Part shown: positions 42,587 to 52,838 of the stretch, one piece after another
Layout of the letters: each line of letters opens with the position of its first letter
Numbering within the stretch: the stretch's first letter is position 1
Assembly: GCA_963281255.1 (NCBI GenBank)
Contig: OY725490.1
Coordinates: 1,984,001 to 2,048,000 of the forward strand
Reading direction: 5' to 3'
Source: Aphrocallistes beatrix
Lineage: Eukaryota > Porifera > Hexactinellida > Sceptrulophora > Aphrocallistidae
Length of the DNA stretch: 64,000 bases
The notes under the pieces: model-generated
Database searches by the model: none
Told to the model about the DNA's origin: nothing
The model's input: the letters and a program-made list of their open reading frames with translations, nothing else
Program-made: the position numbers and the translations under genes

Positions 42587-44524
42587 GATTATAATAAAAG
42601 CCCAACAGCACGAACAAAACGAACTTATCAGAACGAACAGTTTAGTCAAAGAGCACAGAGACCTAATTCACAATATAATACGAATGAGTCTCCAAATTTG
42701 GACAATAATAAATATGGACTCAACTCTAAACAATCGAACGAATTTTTTGATCAACTGGAAAAACTAAAAAGAGTTAGAAAATATAAGACATTGGGGGAAA
42801 ATGTCGAGACGAACTTTTCAGAACAGAAAGAAGTGACAAAGAAAGAAATACCGCAACATAAGTACATTTCTGAAGGACAAAAATATACTCAGCCCCAAAT
42901 TCCCAGGAATCCTAGCAGCTTCCCAGGACCCGATCCTAGTGAGTATCAACACATAAATGTAAAGCAAGATAGAACCGAAAATTTCAATGTTTCATCATTC
43001 TACGGGACTAAAGAAAGAATTTATGAAACTATTGACGAAGTACGTGAAGAAATGAACAGTGAAACGTTTGAAATGAATAAAGGGAATTATATTGCGAATG
43101 AAAGCACTTATGAACACCAACTACTTTATCCACCACTAAAATCAGGAAATCAGGATCAAAATAAAATAGAAAAAGACTCCTCGAAACAGACAGAAGTAAT
43201 AAAGAAAAGAATAATTCATCATGAATACTATGAAATCTCTGATGTCGTGATGTTAATGTATGAAATGAATGAAGATAATAAAAGTGATTACTCGAAAAAG
43301 CAAGTCAAATCATTACAAATGCTTGCAAAATCTTTCAAGAATCTTAAAAACATAACCATCGATGAATACAAGAGAATCAATATTTATTCACACAAGTATT
43401 ATGTTGAAGAGTTAAGTAAAGATTTGGAAGCAAAATGTTTTGACAAAATATGTCAAAATATAATAGCCATTACATTTCACTGCATGAAATGCAATCTTCC
43501 CTTTGACGACATCACAGACATTTTAAAGGAAAAATTTGAGCAAGGAATGCCAGGCTCTAACCATGAACTATTTCATTTAATATTCCAGCACTCGACTCCC
43601 ATAGTAAAGGCTCTTTGCATTGATCTCTATTCATTCTGTTCTCCAGTTCCATTCTTCTATCCTCTACTAAGTCCCATCAATGACAGACAATCTGAACCTG
43701 TTTTCAAGATATGTCATGAATTGTGGTTCACGATTCCTCCATGTTTCGCTATTGCATCATTTGGACTGGGAAGTGCCAGTTATCTCCCTGTAGGCAAGTC
43801 AGAACTTCTAAATAGGATATTCAATACAAATTTTACTCAGCGAAATCTGAATAATGATCACTTCGATCCTTTTCATTTTCGATCGATTGATGTTCAATTC
43901 TCCAAAAATATACAGTTGGAACATTCAAGAGTATTCGCTTATTTTGATTGTCATGGTGGTGCTCCTATCGAAATAATTAAGACTCTATGTAAATACGTCA
44001 ATATGATCATCATACATGTTCTTGAAAGAGATATTGAACATAACCGAGAATTGTTCAACAGAGAGATGAAATATTTCTATGACTTATCCAAGACTATTGT
44101 TGTTATAGTACGAGATAGTATTCATATGCCGAAGGAAGAGAGAAAAGGAACAAATTATTTCGTTTATGTTCGCAATTTTTCTAATACATCTAAGAGTAAA
44201 GCTCTAAAAGATCTTAAAGAATTATTTAGAAAAATCATTCATTCTAAACCCCATTTATCATTATCTGTCGATCAAAGCCTCATTCAAAAAGTCTTGAGAA
44301 AACATAATGATGCAGAATTCAAAACTATTGACAATACAAACAGCAAGATCACGAGAATCATTGAAAGAATCGAAGATATCAGGGGTAGTAAATCTGGATT
44401 AGAAGGGAAACATTTTCTTTCATTCTATCCAATCTTTATTGAGTATATGAAATCGTTTTACAAAGCAAATCAAGAGCAGATCAAAATAAACTCGAAAAAC
44501 TTGATAGTAATTGTGATTATCTAA
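42587..44524 (+). CDS. VLIG copy A, exon 2 5' part: N-terminal GTPase-like domain
   Basis: Begins after the acceptor 'ttgcattccag' in phase 0 and runs 645 codons to a TAA. The first 190 residues are polar and low-complexity. Then a conserved VLIG/GVIN region: FHCMKCNLPFDDITDILKEK, FSTPIVKALCIDLYSFCSPV, and a GTPase-like stretch PCFAIASFGLGSASYLPVGK with SELLNRIF, then VFAYFDCHGGAP. The P-loop is non-canonical (PVGKSE in place of GxxGKS) and no DTEG follows, so it probably does not hydrolyse GTP. Compared with copy B it lacks a roughly 100-residue helical segment (B 56035-56345). The last ten codons are out of frame with the continuing protein: another frame from about 44480 reads on as LEKLDSNCDYLMKQLSN. 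Confidence 0.75.
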   Translation, partial: DYNKSPTARTKRTYQNEQFSQRAQRPNSQYNTNESPNLDNNKYGLNSKQSNEFFDQLEKLKRVRKYKTLGENVETNFSEQKEVTKKEIPQHKYISEGQKYTQPQIPRNPSSFPGPDPSEYQHINVKQDRTENFNVSSFYGTKERIYETIDEVREEMNSETFEMNKGNYIANESTYEHQLLYPPLKSGNQDQNKIEKDSSKQTEVIKKRIIHHEYYEISDVVMLMYEMNEDNKSDYSKKQVKSLQMLAKSFKNLKNITIDEYKRINIYSHKYYVEELSKDLEAKCFDKICQNIIAITFHCMKCNLPFDDITDILKEKFEQGMPGSNHELFHLIFQHSTPIVKALCIDLYSFCSPVPFFYPLLSPINDRQSEPVFKICHELWFTIPPCFAIASFGLGSASYLPVGKSELLNRIFNTNFTQRNLNNDHFDPFHFRSIDVQFSKNIQLEHSRVFAYFDCHGGAPIEIIKTLCKYVNMIIIHVLERDIEHNRELFNREMKYFYDLSKTIVVIVRDSIHMPKEERKGTNYFVYVRNFSNTSKSKALKDLKELFRKIIHSKPHLSLSVDQSLIQKVLRKHNDAEFKTIDNTNSKITRIIERIEDIRGSKSGLEGKHFLSFYPIFIEYMKSFYKANQEQIKINSKNLIVIVII

Positions 44525-44912
44525 TGAAACAGCTCTCTAACACTACTTGTAGTCCAATAATCCCTCTCTTTCTAGATCTATTTGATGATAAATATTCCAG
44601 TCTTTTACTCTACAAATTATCAAAGTATTTCATTAAATTAAATGAAAAAGGTCCGGAAAAAATACAGAAATATAACTATTCAGTCGATATTTTATGGAGA
44701 GAAGCATTGCTAAGTTTAGACACAATGACAAAATGAAAGACGACAGCATACTCACAGACAAACTGAAGAAATGTATCAGAAAGCAGATAATGGAAGGAGA
44801 ACCATTCGAAATAATTGATGGGGACAACCTAGTGTTTTGTAGTAAAGATTTAGTTACTCTATTGGGGTCTTATTATGATCTGCAAAACAATTCTGACAAA
44901 GGAAATAAAGAG
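44480..44912 (+). pseudogene. Extra, frame-broken half-module in copy A
   Basis: Encodes the linker before the G domain (SPIIPLFLDLFDDKYSS to GEPFEIIDGDNLVF and SYYDLQNNSDKGNKE) but needs two changes of frame (about 44480-44500 and about 44715, where AGTTTAGACAC replaces AGTTTCAAACAC of the intact module). It is identical to 57590-58019 of copy B and is followed at 44913 by a second version of the same linker, so copy A contains this stretch twice. The breakpoint is at AAAGAGCC, which also occurs at 45366. Confidence 0.8.
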
Positions 44913-44971
44913 CCAAAAGAAATAAAGATCAAAACGTTCAGGTTCAGCTTAATGATAAATGCGAGTCTCTG

Positions 44972-47611
44972 ATGATTCTGCTCTCTAACACTACACGTAG
45001 CCCAATAATCCCTCTCTTTCTAGATTTGTTTGATGACAAATATTCCAGTCTTATGCTCTACAAATTATCAAAGTATTTCGCTAAATTAAATGAAAGCATA
45101 GGTCCGAGAAAAAGATATGAATATTCGATCGATATTTTATGGAGAGAAGCATTGTTGAGTTTCAAACACAATGACAAGATGAAAGACTCCAATATATTCA
45201 CAGACAAACTGAAGAAATGTATCAGTAAGCAAATAATGGAAGGAGAACCGTTTGAAATAATTGATGGAGACAATCTAGTGTTTTGCAGCAAAGATTTAGA
45301 CATTCTCTTGGGGTCTTATTATGAACAGCAACGAAAATCCGACTCTATTTATAATAAAGGAAAGAAAGAGCCTTTAAATGCTGCGCCCACAGTCATCAGT
45401 ATATTCGGACCTCAGAGTTCAGGAAAGTCCACACTTCTCAACTATTGTTTTGGTTGCAAATTCATCACGAGTGCGGGTCGCTGTACACAAGGAGTTTATG
45501 GTTCTTTGTTCCAAATGCATGAAATTCTGAATAATTCCAGAAATTTGTTAATCCTTGACACAGAAGGACTGAATTCCATTGAGTCTAAAACTGATGCAAA
45601 AATTAACTTTGATCAAACGATGGCACTGTTCTGTCTTGCTGTTTCTCAAATAGTCATCATCAATGTTAAAGGAGAGATCGGGTCAGATCTGAAAAAGCTG
45701 CTTCAAGTTTGTGCTTATTCTTTAAATCGACTCAAAGTGAACAAAGTTAATTTACCCAAAATATTCTTAGTTTTAAATCAACAAGCAGATCCGAATGTGG
45801 CCAAATATACTGGTGCACTGAAACACTTGATGGATAGTTTAGATTCCATTTTCCACACAGCTGACTCTGAATGTGTCAGAATATCAGACTTAATCAAAGT
45901 GTCAAGCAATGATTTATTTGTTCTTCCTTCAGCTTTCAATGTGAATAGTATAGACGATTCCCCACTGTGTGAAAATGATAGTTCTGGAGCAGTGAAACTT
46001 GAATCTACGAAAACCTTTGCAGACAAGTGTTCTGTGCTACGAAAAACAATTTTTGAAGCTATTAGAAACCGAGATAATTCAGGTAAACCACCTTTTGACA
46101 ATGTCAGTGAATGGATTAACATGGCTGGTCACATTTGGGAGACTTGTGTGAAATACCAAGACATTGTAATGTATCGGGATTTGGAAGAAATAGCCTATAC
46201 TGAACAATTACGAAGCATTAGTCTTAGAGTGATTGATGAAGAAATCTACAAAAGGCAGTTCTTATTCGAAAAAGCATTAGAGACGGTAAGCAAAGAGATT
46301 AACGACATTAAAATTTACTCTGATACAATGAGTATTCTAGCTGATAAAATGGGAAAATTTGACAAAACTTTCAAACCATGTGAAGACGAGTGTAGAAGAA
46401 AATTTCATTCTGAAGAGAAAAGACTTCCCTCTAGTGGACAATTTCCTTTCGTTTATGATCAAACATTCTCAAACCTAAATCATTTGATCTTTATTTATCG
46501 AAAAAAATACGAAGATAAAATAAAATTCCACATAAAACATATTCCACTAGAAGTAAAAATTCAAAGTAGCATAAAATATTTTGATGATTACATCAACATT
46601 TCTTCTGATGGATTTGATAAAATACGGAGAGAGTGCTATGAAGATAAGTCTGAGGATTTATCAACTGTTGGAAATGAGCACTTTGAAAATATTTACAAAA
46701 ATTTCAAAATAGAAAGCAATTTTCTTGAAACGCGTGAAAATATTTTGCGTTTATTTCGCGGAAAACATTTTAAATTGGATGACATAATAAGTGAGATGGA
46801 AAGGAACATTTTGTATGGCTTGAAGAATCCAGATATAAATAACCTAAGGAAATGTTACTTTTGCATATTGAGCCAATCACATGGTGACTTTACCAAAGTT
46901 AAACCACATAACTCAAGGACAGAATATTATTATCTATCCCCAGATTCCTTCATCAAAACGAAGGAGAAAGAGAAGCTAGCTTTATTAAGAAGAAGAAATA
47001 CCATTAATATTTTTCATGAATGGATACCAACTGAATGTTATCCATTTGTTGATAGCTGTTCAGGAGATTTTAACCACTACAAAATATCTTGGGGAAAATG
47101 TCCGGAAAAGTCGCAAATACTTCTCTTGACTTCAAAACTGAGAAACCCGAATGATCCCAATAACAGCTGTTGGGATACATTGACACATGAAGTGAGAGAG
47201 CAGGCTCAAACTCGTTTAAGCAGAGATCCTAAGTTATCTCAAACTACCATAAAACAGCTCATAAGTGATCTCTACTCCAGCATAAAGGTTGTTAACCATG
47301 AGATAAAGTACATACGTACAATGCTGTCAAACCAAGCTGAGAGACAACTCTCTACTTTACTATTCTCGTACGCTCTCCGTGGATATTGGAACTATCAACC
47401 CGACCAAATAAGGAAAGATGAAACTCGTCGTGAGGAACATAAAGTTGGACTCAGAGAACATTTATTTCAAAAAACCGACAATCGCAAAATGCTCAAAAGA
47501 GAATGTGACACTAAAAATATTACCACTAATGACAAAAAATCTCAAAAGTATTATGTTTATTTGTTTCTTCTCTTTTTTATTTTCTATGTTATTGCTTGTA
47601 TGTTGTTCTAG
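44972..47611 (+). CDS. VLIG copy A: G domain, coiled-coil arm and new hydrophobic tail
   Basis: 879 codons uninterrupted. Residues about 140-330 are the VLIG-type large G domain: P-loop FGPQSSGKSTLLN (145-157), SAGRCTQGVY switch region, LLILDTEGL (192-200) and LVLNQQAD (266-273) at the base-recognition position. About 350-840 is a long helical arm with EISWGKCPEKSQILLLTSKL and many charged helices. The family forms very large dynamin-like, interferon-induced GTPases thought to act in cell-autonomous defence; here the role is inferred by family only. It ends abruptly in VYLFLLFFIFYVIACMLF, which aligns with the 3'UTR of copy B (62140-62180): about 1.9 kb of coding sequence is deleted. The Met at 44972 lies within a conserved segment, so it may not be the natural start; the frame opens at about 44910. 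Confidence 0.85.
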   Translation: MILLSNTTRSPIIPLFLDLFDDKYSSLMLYKLSKYFAKLNESIGPRKRYEYSIDILWREALLSFKHNDKMKDSNIFTDKLKKCISKQIMEGEPFEIIDGDNLVFCSKDLDILLGSYYEQQRKSDSIYNKGKKEPLNAAPTVISIFGPQSSGKSTLLNYCFGCKFITSAGRCTQGVYGSLFQMHEILNNSRNLLILDTEGLNSIESKTDAKINFDQTMALFCLAVSQIVIINVKGEIGSDLKKLLQVCAYSLNRLKVNKVNLPKIFLVLNQQADPNVAKYTGALKHLMDSLDSIFHTADSECVRISDLIKVSSNDLFVLPSAFNVNSIDDSPLCENDSSGAVKLESTKTFADKCSVLRKTIFEAIRNRDNSGKPPFDNVSEWINMAGHIWETCVKYQDIVMYRDLEEIAYTEQLRSISLRVIDEEIYKRQFLFEKALETVSKEINDIKIYSDTMSILADKMGKFDKTFKPCEDECRRKFHSEEKRLPSSGQFPFVYDQTFSNLNHLIFIYRKKYEDKIKFHIKHIPLEVKIQSSIKYFDDYINISSDGFDKIRRECYEDKSEDLSTVGNEHFENIYKNFKIESNFLETRENILRLFRGKHFKLDDIISEMERNILYGLKNPDINNLRKCYFCILSQSHGDFTKVKPHNSRTEYYYLSPDSFIKTKEKEKLALLRRRNTINIFHEWIPTECYPFVDSCSGDFNHYKISWGKCPEKSQILLLTSKLRNPNDPNNSCWDTLTHEVREQAQTRLSRDPKLSQTTIKQLISDLYSSIKVVNHEIKYIRTMLSNQAERQLSTLLFSYALRGYWNYQPDQIRKDETRREEHKVGLREHLFQKTDNRKMLKRECDTKNITTNDKKSQKYYVYLFLLFFIFYVIACMLF

Positions 47612-47906
47612 TCTAGATTAGTTGTACTGGACTTCAGATTTATGTAATTGGTGTGTATTATTTAGGTATGGCTATGTTCTGTAATATATTTCAAGGAGTA
47701 AAGTTGCATATAACTGAATATGCAGTGATACTTTCTGTAGTTTGGAGCAATTACTGAAATATTGATTGTTTATGTTATAGGGCTATATATTTCAAGAATG
47801 CATACATATATGAGGGCATTGACGCCGAGCGGTTTAATTTAAATTCAACTGTCCTAGAATTAGAAGAGCAGCATTAATGCACGGGCGTAGCCAGGATTTT
47901 GGATTA
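47612..47906. other. 3' flank of copy A
   Basis: Homologous to 62150-62400 (tctagattagttgtactgga; tgcatataactgaatatgcagtgata). 'cgggcgtagccaggatttt' at 47883 is the end of the MITE type seen at 7134. Confidence 0.6.
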
Positions 47907-48060
47907 TGTTCGGATAACTGAAATAATGTGTTCGGATAACTGAAATAATGTGTTAGGATAACTGAAATGATGTGTTCGGATAACTGAAATGATGTGTTCG
48001 GATAACTGAAATAATGTGTTCGGATAACTGAAATAATGTGTTTGGATAACTGAAATAATG
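47907..48060. repeat. 22-bp minisatellite, exactly 7 units
   Basis: Unit TGTTCGGATAACTGAAATAA-TG, starting at 47907 and repeating at 22-bp steps to 48060 with only single substitutions. The seed word GTTCGGATAAC is the subterminal sequence of the MITE it sits in. Confidence 0.95.
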
Positions 48061-48305
48061 TTTAATAAACCAATTCCTTAAAAATATATGTTCCAAAATT
48101 GTGCGTAGCATTGTCAATTTGTTACGGCTATACATACGTGTAAGTAGTATTCAAATCATAATACGTTCTTTAATAACATCTAAGTTGGTACATGTGCATT
48201 TAAGAGCGTAAAATACGTATTTCGCTTATCCGAACGATTTCACTTATCCGAACACCAATCTTTGAGCTAACAAACGGAGGTGTTCGGATAACCGAGGGTG
48301 TACTG
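47907..48305. mobile_element. CCGAACACC-type MITE with a 22-bp x 7 array
   Basis: The right end is GTTCGGATAACCGAGGGTGT-ACTG followed by TA (48306-48307), related to 32426-32727. The left side is replaced by the tandem array at 47907-48060. 'cttatccgaacgatttcact' at 48227-48250 is the inverted inner half-site. Confidence 0.7.
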
Positions 48306-48724
48306 TATGAGGCAATAATTTTGATCTAATTTTTCTTACTATAAGCGCACTTTATGCGTTATTAAACGGGGCTAGTAGTAGCTCTGCAGGCTCATGGGGA
48401 TGTGAACAAATTCAGAAACGTCTATGGTTCAAAATATTGATACTTTCACTAATCAGTTTCAAATTTATTTACTTTATGAATGTATTTGTAAAAAAATCAA
48501 CATAAGATCGAAAATACAATATTTGGAATCTACACCCCGAGTCAACAATTGTAAACTATTCTCTAGCCAATTTTAGAATATGTTTACTTTATGTATCTAT
48601 TGTAAATACAAGAAAACAATATTTTATCATTCATATCTGAAAATATGATTTTCGAAATTTACACCCCAAAAAACCCATGTCAACCGTTGGAAGCTAGTCT
48701 CATAGCATATTTTTCATAATTCGT

Positions 48725-48834
48725 CAACCGAAAATATTTTGTATAAGCTCTTATGTGTATTCCGGTCCTGCCCAAAGTGGCCCAATTAAGCGGTTGACCC
48801 GATTAAACAGTGACCCTATTAAGCGGAGTCAACT
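48725..48834. mobile_element. Family A MITE, right half only
   Basis: 'caaccgaaaatattttgtat' through CGATTAAACAGTGACCCTAT to AAGCGGAGTCAACTA. The left half is missing, replaced by the dispersed repeat 'gtcaaccgttggaagctagt'. Confidence 0.75.
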
Positions 48835-49017
48835 ATATATATACGACTTGCCAATTCTTCAATCAATTCAGATAAATAAACAAAAAAGTCCTAGCGTTTT
48901 AATATAATTCATTTTGATGACAAAAAGCAGAAAGCATCTGTAGAACTCCCCCCGTGGAGCCACTACTGATGAGGAGGATTAAAATATTAAAATAAGTTCG
49001 AGTCTACTCAGTCAAAA

Positions 49018-49253
49018 ATGGTGAAGAAGAGCTTCAAGCTGACTTACAAGCAGGAGGGGTCAGGACCTCAGAGTGTGGTGATGGACGTCACTCCCGAACT
49101 CACCTTCGGGTGGTTGGTACAGCTGACAGAGACTGAGTTTGGGATCAATGGGAGTAAACAGAAGTTCAAAATGGGGCTCCTGCCTAAAATCTTAAAAATG
49201 GAACTAAACAAACCACTCATGGTCAGTGCAATTAAAAATGATGCATTTTATTC
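49018..49253 (+). CDS. First exon of a ubiquitin-like-domain gene, copy 1
   Basis: MVKKSFKLTYKQEGSG, then VVMDVTPELTFGWLVQLTET, KQKFKMGLLPKILKMELN and SAIKND: the beta-grasp layout of a ubiquitin-like fold (basic first strand, helix, then the 'G-x-PP-K-x-L' strand and 'I-K-N-x-D'). The closest style I know is the N-terminal UBX-like domain of OTU1/YOD1 deubiquitinases, but the assignment is tentative. Identity with copy 2 (63155) persists to about 49274, after which the frames differ, so the exon probably ends around 49225-49270; 'atg|gtcagt' at 49219 is one possible donor. No second exon is found before cassette 2 begins, so this copy may be truncated by the duplication. Confidence 0.6.
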
Positions 49254-49731
49254 GTATCTTGCTTGTTCAGAATTTACATGCCAGTCTATTCTAGAAACAT
49301 GTCTACTGTATTTGAATTATTCTATCAATTTGCTTATTACAAGTAATTATTTATTTAGACTATTAATTAGATTATTCCACCAAATCACGAAATAGTAATG
49401 ATGATTTAAGCCTAAACCCGAATATATTACATCCTAAATTATTATATCTACTGTATACCACACCAGAACCCAAACCTGGATCTGATTCCAACTCAGGTGC
49501 TAACAATACAATGAAGAAATGTCGTACCGAAGTCAAGCATTATATCGAATTTCTCAGTAAACGTTAGTTTGAATTTCCATTAAATAAATATAATTATACA
49601 AGTACAAATGAAAACCAATACTATAATAATACACTAAAATAATTCAAGAATTAATTCATTTTCGACTTAACAGAATTTTTGAAATTACCTCTTTTAAATT
49701 TTAAAAGTTCCCAAAAATAAGCTAAGAATAT

Positions 49732-49865
49732 GCGGTCACGTTCGGGATTGGAGTGGACTCGAAGGTTGTGGGGAAGATTCCGGAGTGATCGTGGAGAGCG
49801 TGGTCGGACAGATAGGAGGACAAGGGTCTCACGGAAGACTCGTCCTTTGAGTCTGAGAAAGGAGA
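49732..49865 (-). pseudogene. 134-bp fragment of the PTB gene
   Basis: Matches 18025-18158, the linker-coding part of the PTB gene, at about 131 of 134 positions and is open in the same frame. It has no splice or start signal and is followed at 49894 by family D repeat, as is the other fragment at 35.8 kb. Confidence 0.88.
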
Positions 49866-49893
49866 CTTAGAGATAACATCATTATTAATTCCA

Positions 49894-50940
49894 TAAGGTG
49901 GACACTGTCAGGACAGGGCCGTCGGAAGCTCATAATAAGCGGTAAGGCCATTGCCATTATATTAATTAGAAGTGGAAAGGCTCATCTACCTTAGCGCCTA
50001 TAGAACTAATAGTTATCGCAATAGGTCTTTCAAAGTGATACCAGCCGCACCGCTTCCTACGGCCATATTGTTGTGGCTCAGTTGTAACCAGTCCGACCGT
50101 ACAAAATCATATTTTTTATTAAATTGATCATAAGTGGTGAGTTTGAAACCGGACCAACCGTACCGGTGGTTACGGCCCAGTATGCATTGACGTAGATCCC
50201 AACTTATGAAGCGTTCAAATGCTGGTCCTATTCTGCCACCCCCTGTTAATTAATAATTCTACATACAAGTACATATGCTTGCACGCTTGATTGCCATGAG
50301 CAGTAATGCTTTACAAATTTGGTGGTTTAGTGGCGATAACCATCAAATTTATCAATAAAACACCAAATTCCTGAGTTTAGCGACTAACTATGCCACCAAT
50401 TTGGTGGTAATTTACAACCAGAAAAAGTGAAACGGTAGTCACCAGCATATTTTGATTTTGTCGAGCACTGGTAAGTAGTGCTGTCACTAAAATTTCCGCC
50501 GGAAAATTGGTCCCGTGCTGAAAACTTTGACCCTGCAATGGACCAATTTTTCATGGAATATTGGTCCAGTAGACTAATTATTCTTTGGAAGATTGGTTAT
50601 ATGCTTAAATATTTTCAAATCATTTTGTTAGATACACATCCACAGCACGTATCAAATCATAAGACTCAACAGCCTCCTCTGCTGTCATCTCAAGAGACTA
50701 AAACTATCTTTACCAATTAGATAGTGGCATTAAGTCAATATATTTAAACACATTTTAATGACTCTTAATTCTGTCATATTTTTGCTTATTCAATTTTTTA
50801 CCATTCTGATGCAGCTGAATATTATTCTCGGACCAATTTCTATGAAAAGTTGGTCCAGATGGAATAAAATTCCTTATGGAAAATTGATCCCCGGATCAAT
50901 TTTCCAGTGAAAGCATCATTTATTAAACAGTTGAAATTCA
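49894..50940. other. Spacer between the two cassettes
   Basis: Family D repeat (49894-50075: gacactgtcaggacagggcc, gcaccgcttcctacggccat), then 'ttggtggttta...accaccaaattt' inverted words (50320-50420) and repeated GGACCAATTTT / AAAATTGGTCC words (50500-50905) that look like a foldback element. No supported gene. Confidence 0.5.
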
Positions 50941-52096
50941 ATCATATTATGTATTTTAGACGATAAATAAACCTAAAAATCTAATTTCGCCGTAATAAGC
51001 AAGATGTAATATTTGTCTTATTAGACAGACAATTTATTTACGTATATCCCCAAAGTCATATTTTAGTATAAATTAAGAAGGATATTTTGTTCATTCTATG
51101 GAATTGCATTGAGTGCTTATTGCAACATCAATTACATCAAAGTGCATATGATATCATCTAGGAGATGATATCATATGGATTAAAATATGAAAAGGTTAAC
51201 CATTAAATCCTTCTTCACTCATATATAGTGCAAAAATACATCTATCGAATTACTTTAATCTACGAAAAATTCTCATTATTGGATTACTACATCTACGTAA
51301 ATATAGAAGTTCTTCAATTTGTGAGTTTCATATTTATAGCAATACTAGATTAATATACATTTAATTTTTCAGCATATCCTCTATTTTGCCTAAAGCATTT
51401 AATATTACATAAATTTATCGAATAAAATGTAATCTCTACACTGTGTTGATTATTCTTAACATTCATGTACTATATGATAGTTTTTTTACTGTTTATCATA
51501 CTGATTATAGCAATCAAACGTGCTAGCATAAGTATGTATAATTATTGACGAGGATGGCACAACAGGGCTAGCATTTGAACACTCATAAGTAAGATCTATG
51601 AGCTTAACAAGTACGCAAAGAAAAATCCATAGTTTTGATAGAAGCGTCAATTATCAGGCTTATATAATGCGTTTCACGCGATTCTATTTCGTATAAATAA
51701 TTGAATAGAGATATTTTGAGTCTATAATTTGATTGTTAAAAGTTATTTTATGATTGAATTGAATGTGAACTTATATATGGTTTCAAATTGATATCACATT
51801 CAAGATTAGTTAGCTTAATATTAAGCAAATTCCTTTTATCATGAACCTAACTTCTCTTCTAGTTCCGAATTCATGATTAACCGTAGATAATTTTTCAGCA
51901 GAGAATTAGAAAGCAATCGGCCGTTCTTTGATATCCCCAGGCACCCACAGGGCAACTCTGCAGAAAATCTGTCAATAGCATTCTACAACGCAATATATGA
52001 AAACTACAAAAGTCTAAAATTTTACAATAAAAAAAAAGACCCCAGTTTTCCTCCACCTTCTTATGTAGTATACTTATCTAGATTGCAGAGTGCCCA

Positions 52097-52306
52097 ATGT
52101 CATCTTTAGATGATCTCCTCAGAGAGAAGGACATCTTCTACCTCAAAGATCGAATGAAAGAATGTGGAATTAATACGGTTGGAGATTTGGAATACATAAT
52201 TAGTGATGAAGAGGTTTCTCAAACTTTGGCGATTAAAGTTGTGGAAAAAATCAAAATAAAAGAAATAATTGAAGGTGCGGAGGGAAAAGACAAAGATAGC
52301 AAAAAT
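52097..52306 (+). CDS. VLIG copy B, exon 1: SAM-like domain
   Basis: 70 codons, MSSLDDLLREKDIFYLKD to the donor aaaaat|gtaagt at 52307. Same layout as copy A exon 1 (DRMKECGINTVGDLEYII, then a charged C-terminal helix) with about 55% residue identity, which is less than in the GTPase exon and suggests faster change of this domain. Phase 0 donor, about 3.04 kb intron. Confidence 0.7.
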
Positions 52307-52838
52307 GTAAGTTTCTGTCATAACCATTAATATACTATATTTATCCATATAAAGTAGTTGTTGTGTGATTCTATCATATTGATTCTATAAATGAGTCAAT
52401 ATAGTAAAATGCAGATTTCTAAGATATGAGATGTGGATATATTACTTCCAAATCATCTTTGTTTATCTCTAATTTTGGCGAAATGATACCTTCTTTTATA
52501 GAAAATATTAAGAAAAATAATATCAAAAATATCAATCGTTGACAGACTGACATTACAACTCTATTAAGTGACTCATAGAGCACGAAATGTGAATATTATA
52601 CTCGTAATCTAGCTGAAAATATGTATTTATAATTCTCTAATATCATATCTGAAATATGCAGTCGATAACCGTTAATTCGAGCTTTCATTAATTGAAAAAA
52701 TTTGTTTTTCCTTTGGAAAGTATCAAATCATAAATTCCGTACAAATAGTAACGATTTTGTTGTTCATTGAAAATTTATAAAGAATAAGTACGCTTCGCTT
52801 GCCTGCACTGCGCTGCTAGTGAACACTTTCTTATTAAG

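Larger units (their letters stand above)
37200..49420 (+). repeat. VLIG cassette 1 of a tandem duplication
   Basis: Collinear with 50950-63480. Shared blocks in order: left flank (37200-37790 vs 50970-51500), SAM-like exon, intron with palindromes, giant GTPase exon, 3' flank (47615-47770 vs 62150-62400) and a ubiquitin-like exon (49018 vs 63155). By eye coding blocks are about 85-95% alike and flanks are lower, except for a 470-bp identical tract. Confidence 0.85.

Noticed and set aside
42243-42649. Minus-strand frames near the exon 2 acceptor
   Set aside because: They correspond to the hAT MITE copy and recur identically at 14361-14940.
44480-44530. Programmed -1 ribosomal frameshift at CGAAAAAC in both VLIG copies
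   Set aside because: The required slip is -1, but the site is not a classic X-XXY-YYZ heptamer, the second copy of the linker (44913 on) runs in one frame without it, and the identity of the two tracts explains the shared lesion by conversion.
45778-46122. Antisense frame opposite the VLIG G domain (also 58457-58801)
   Set aside because: It is the mirror of a conserved coding region; the sense strand explains the conservation.
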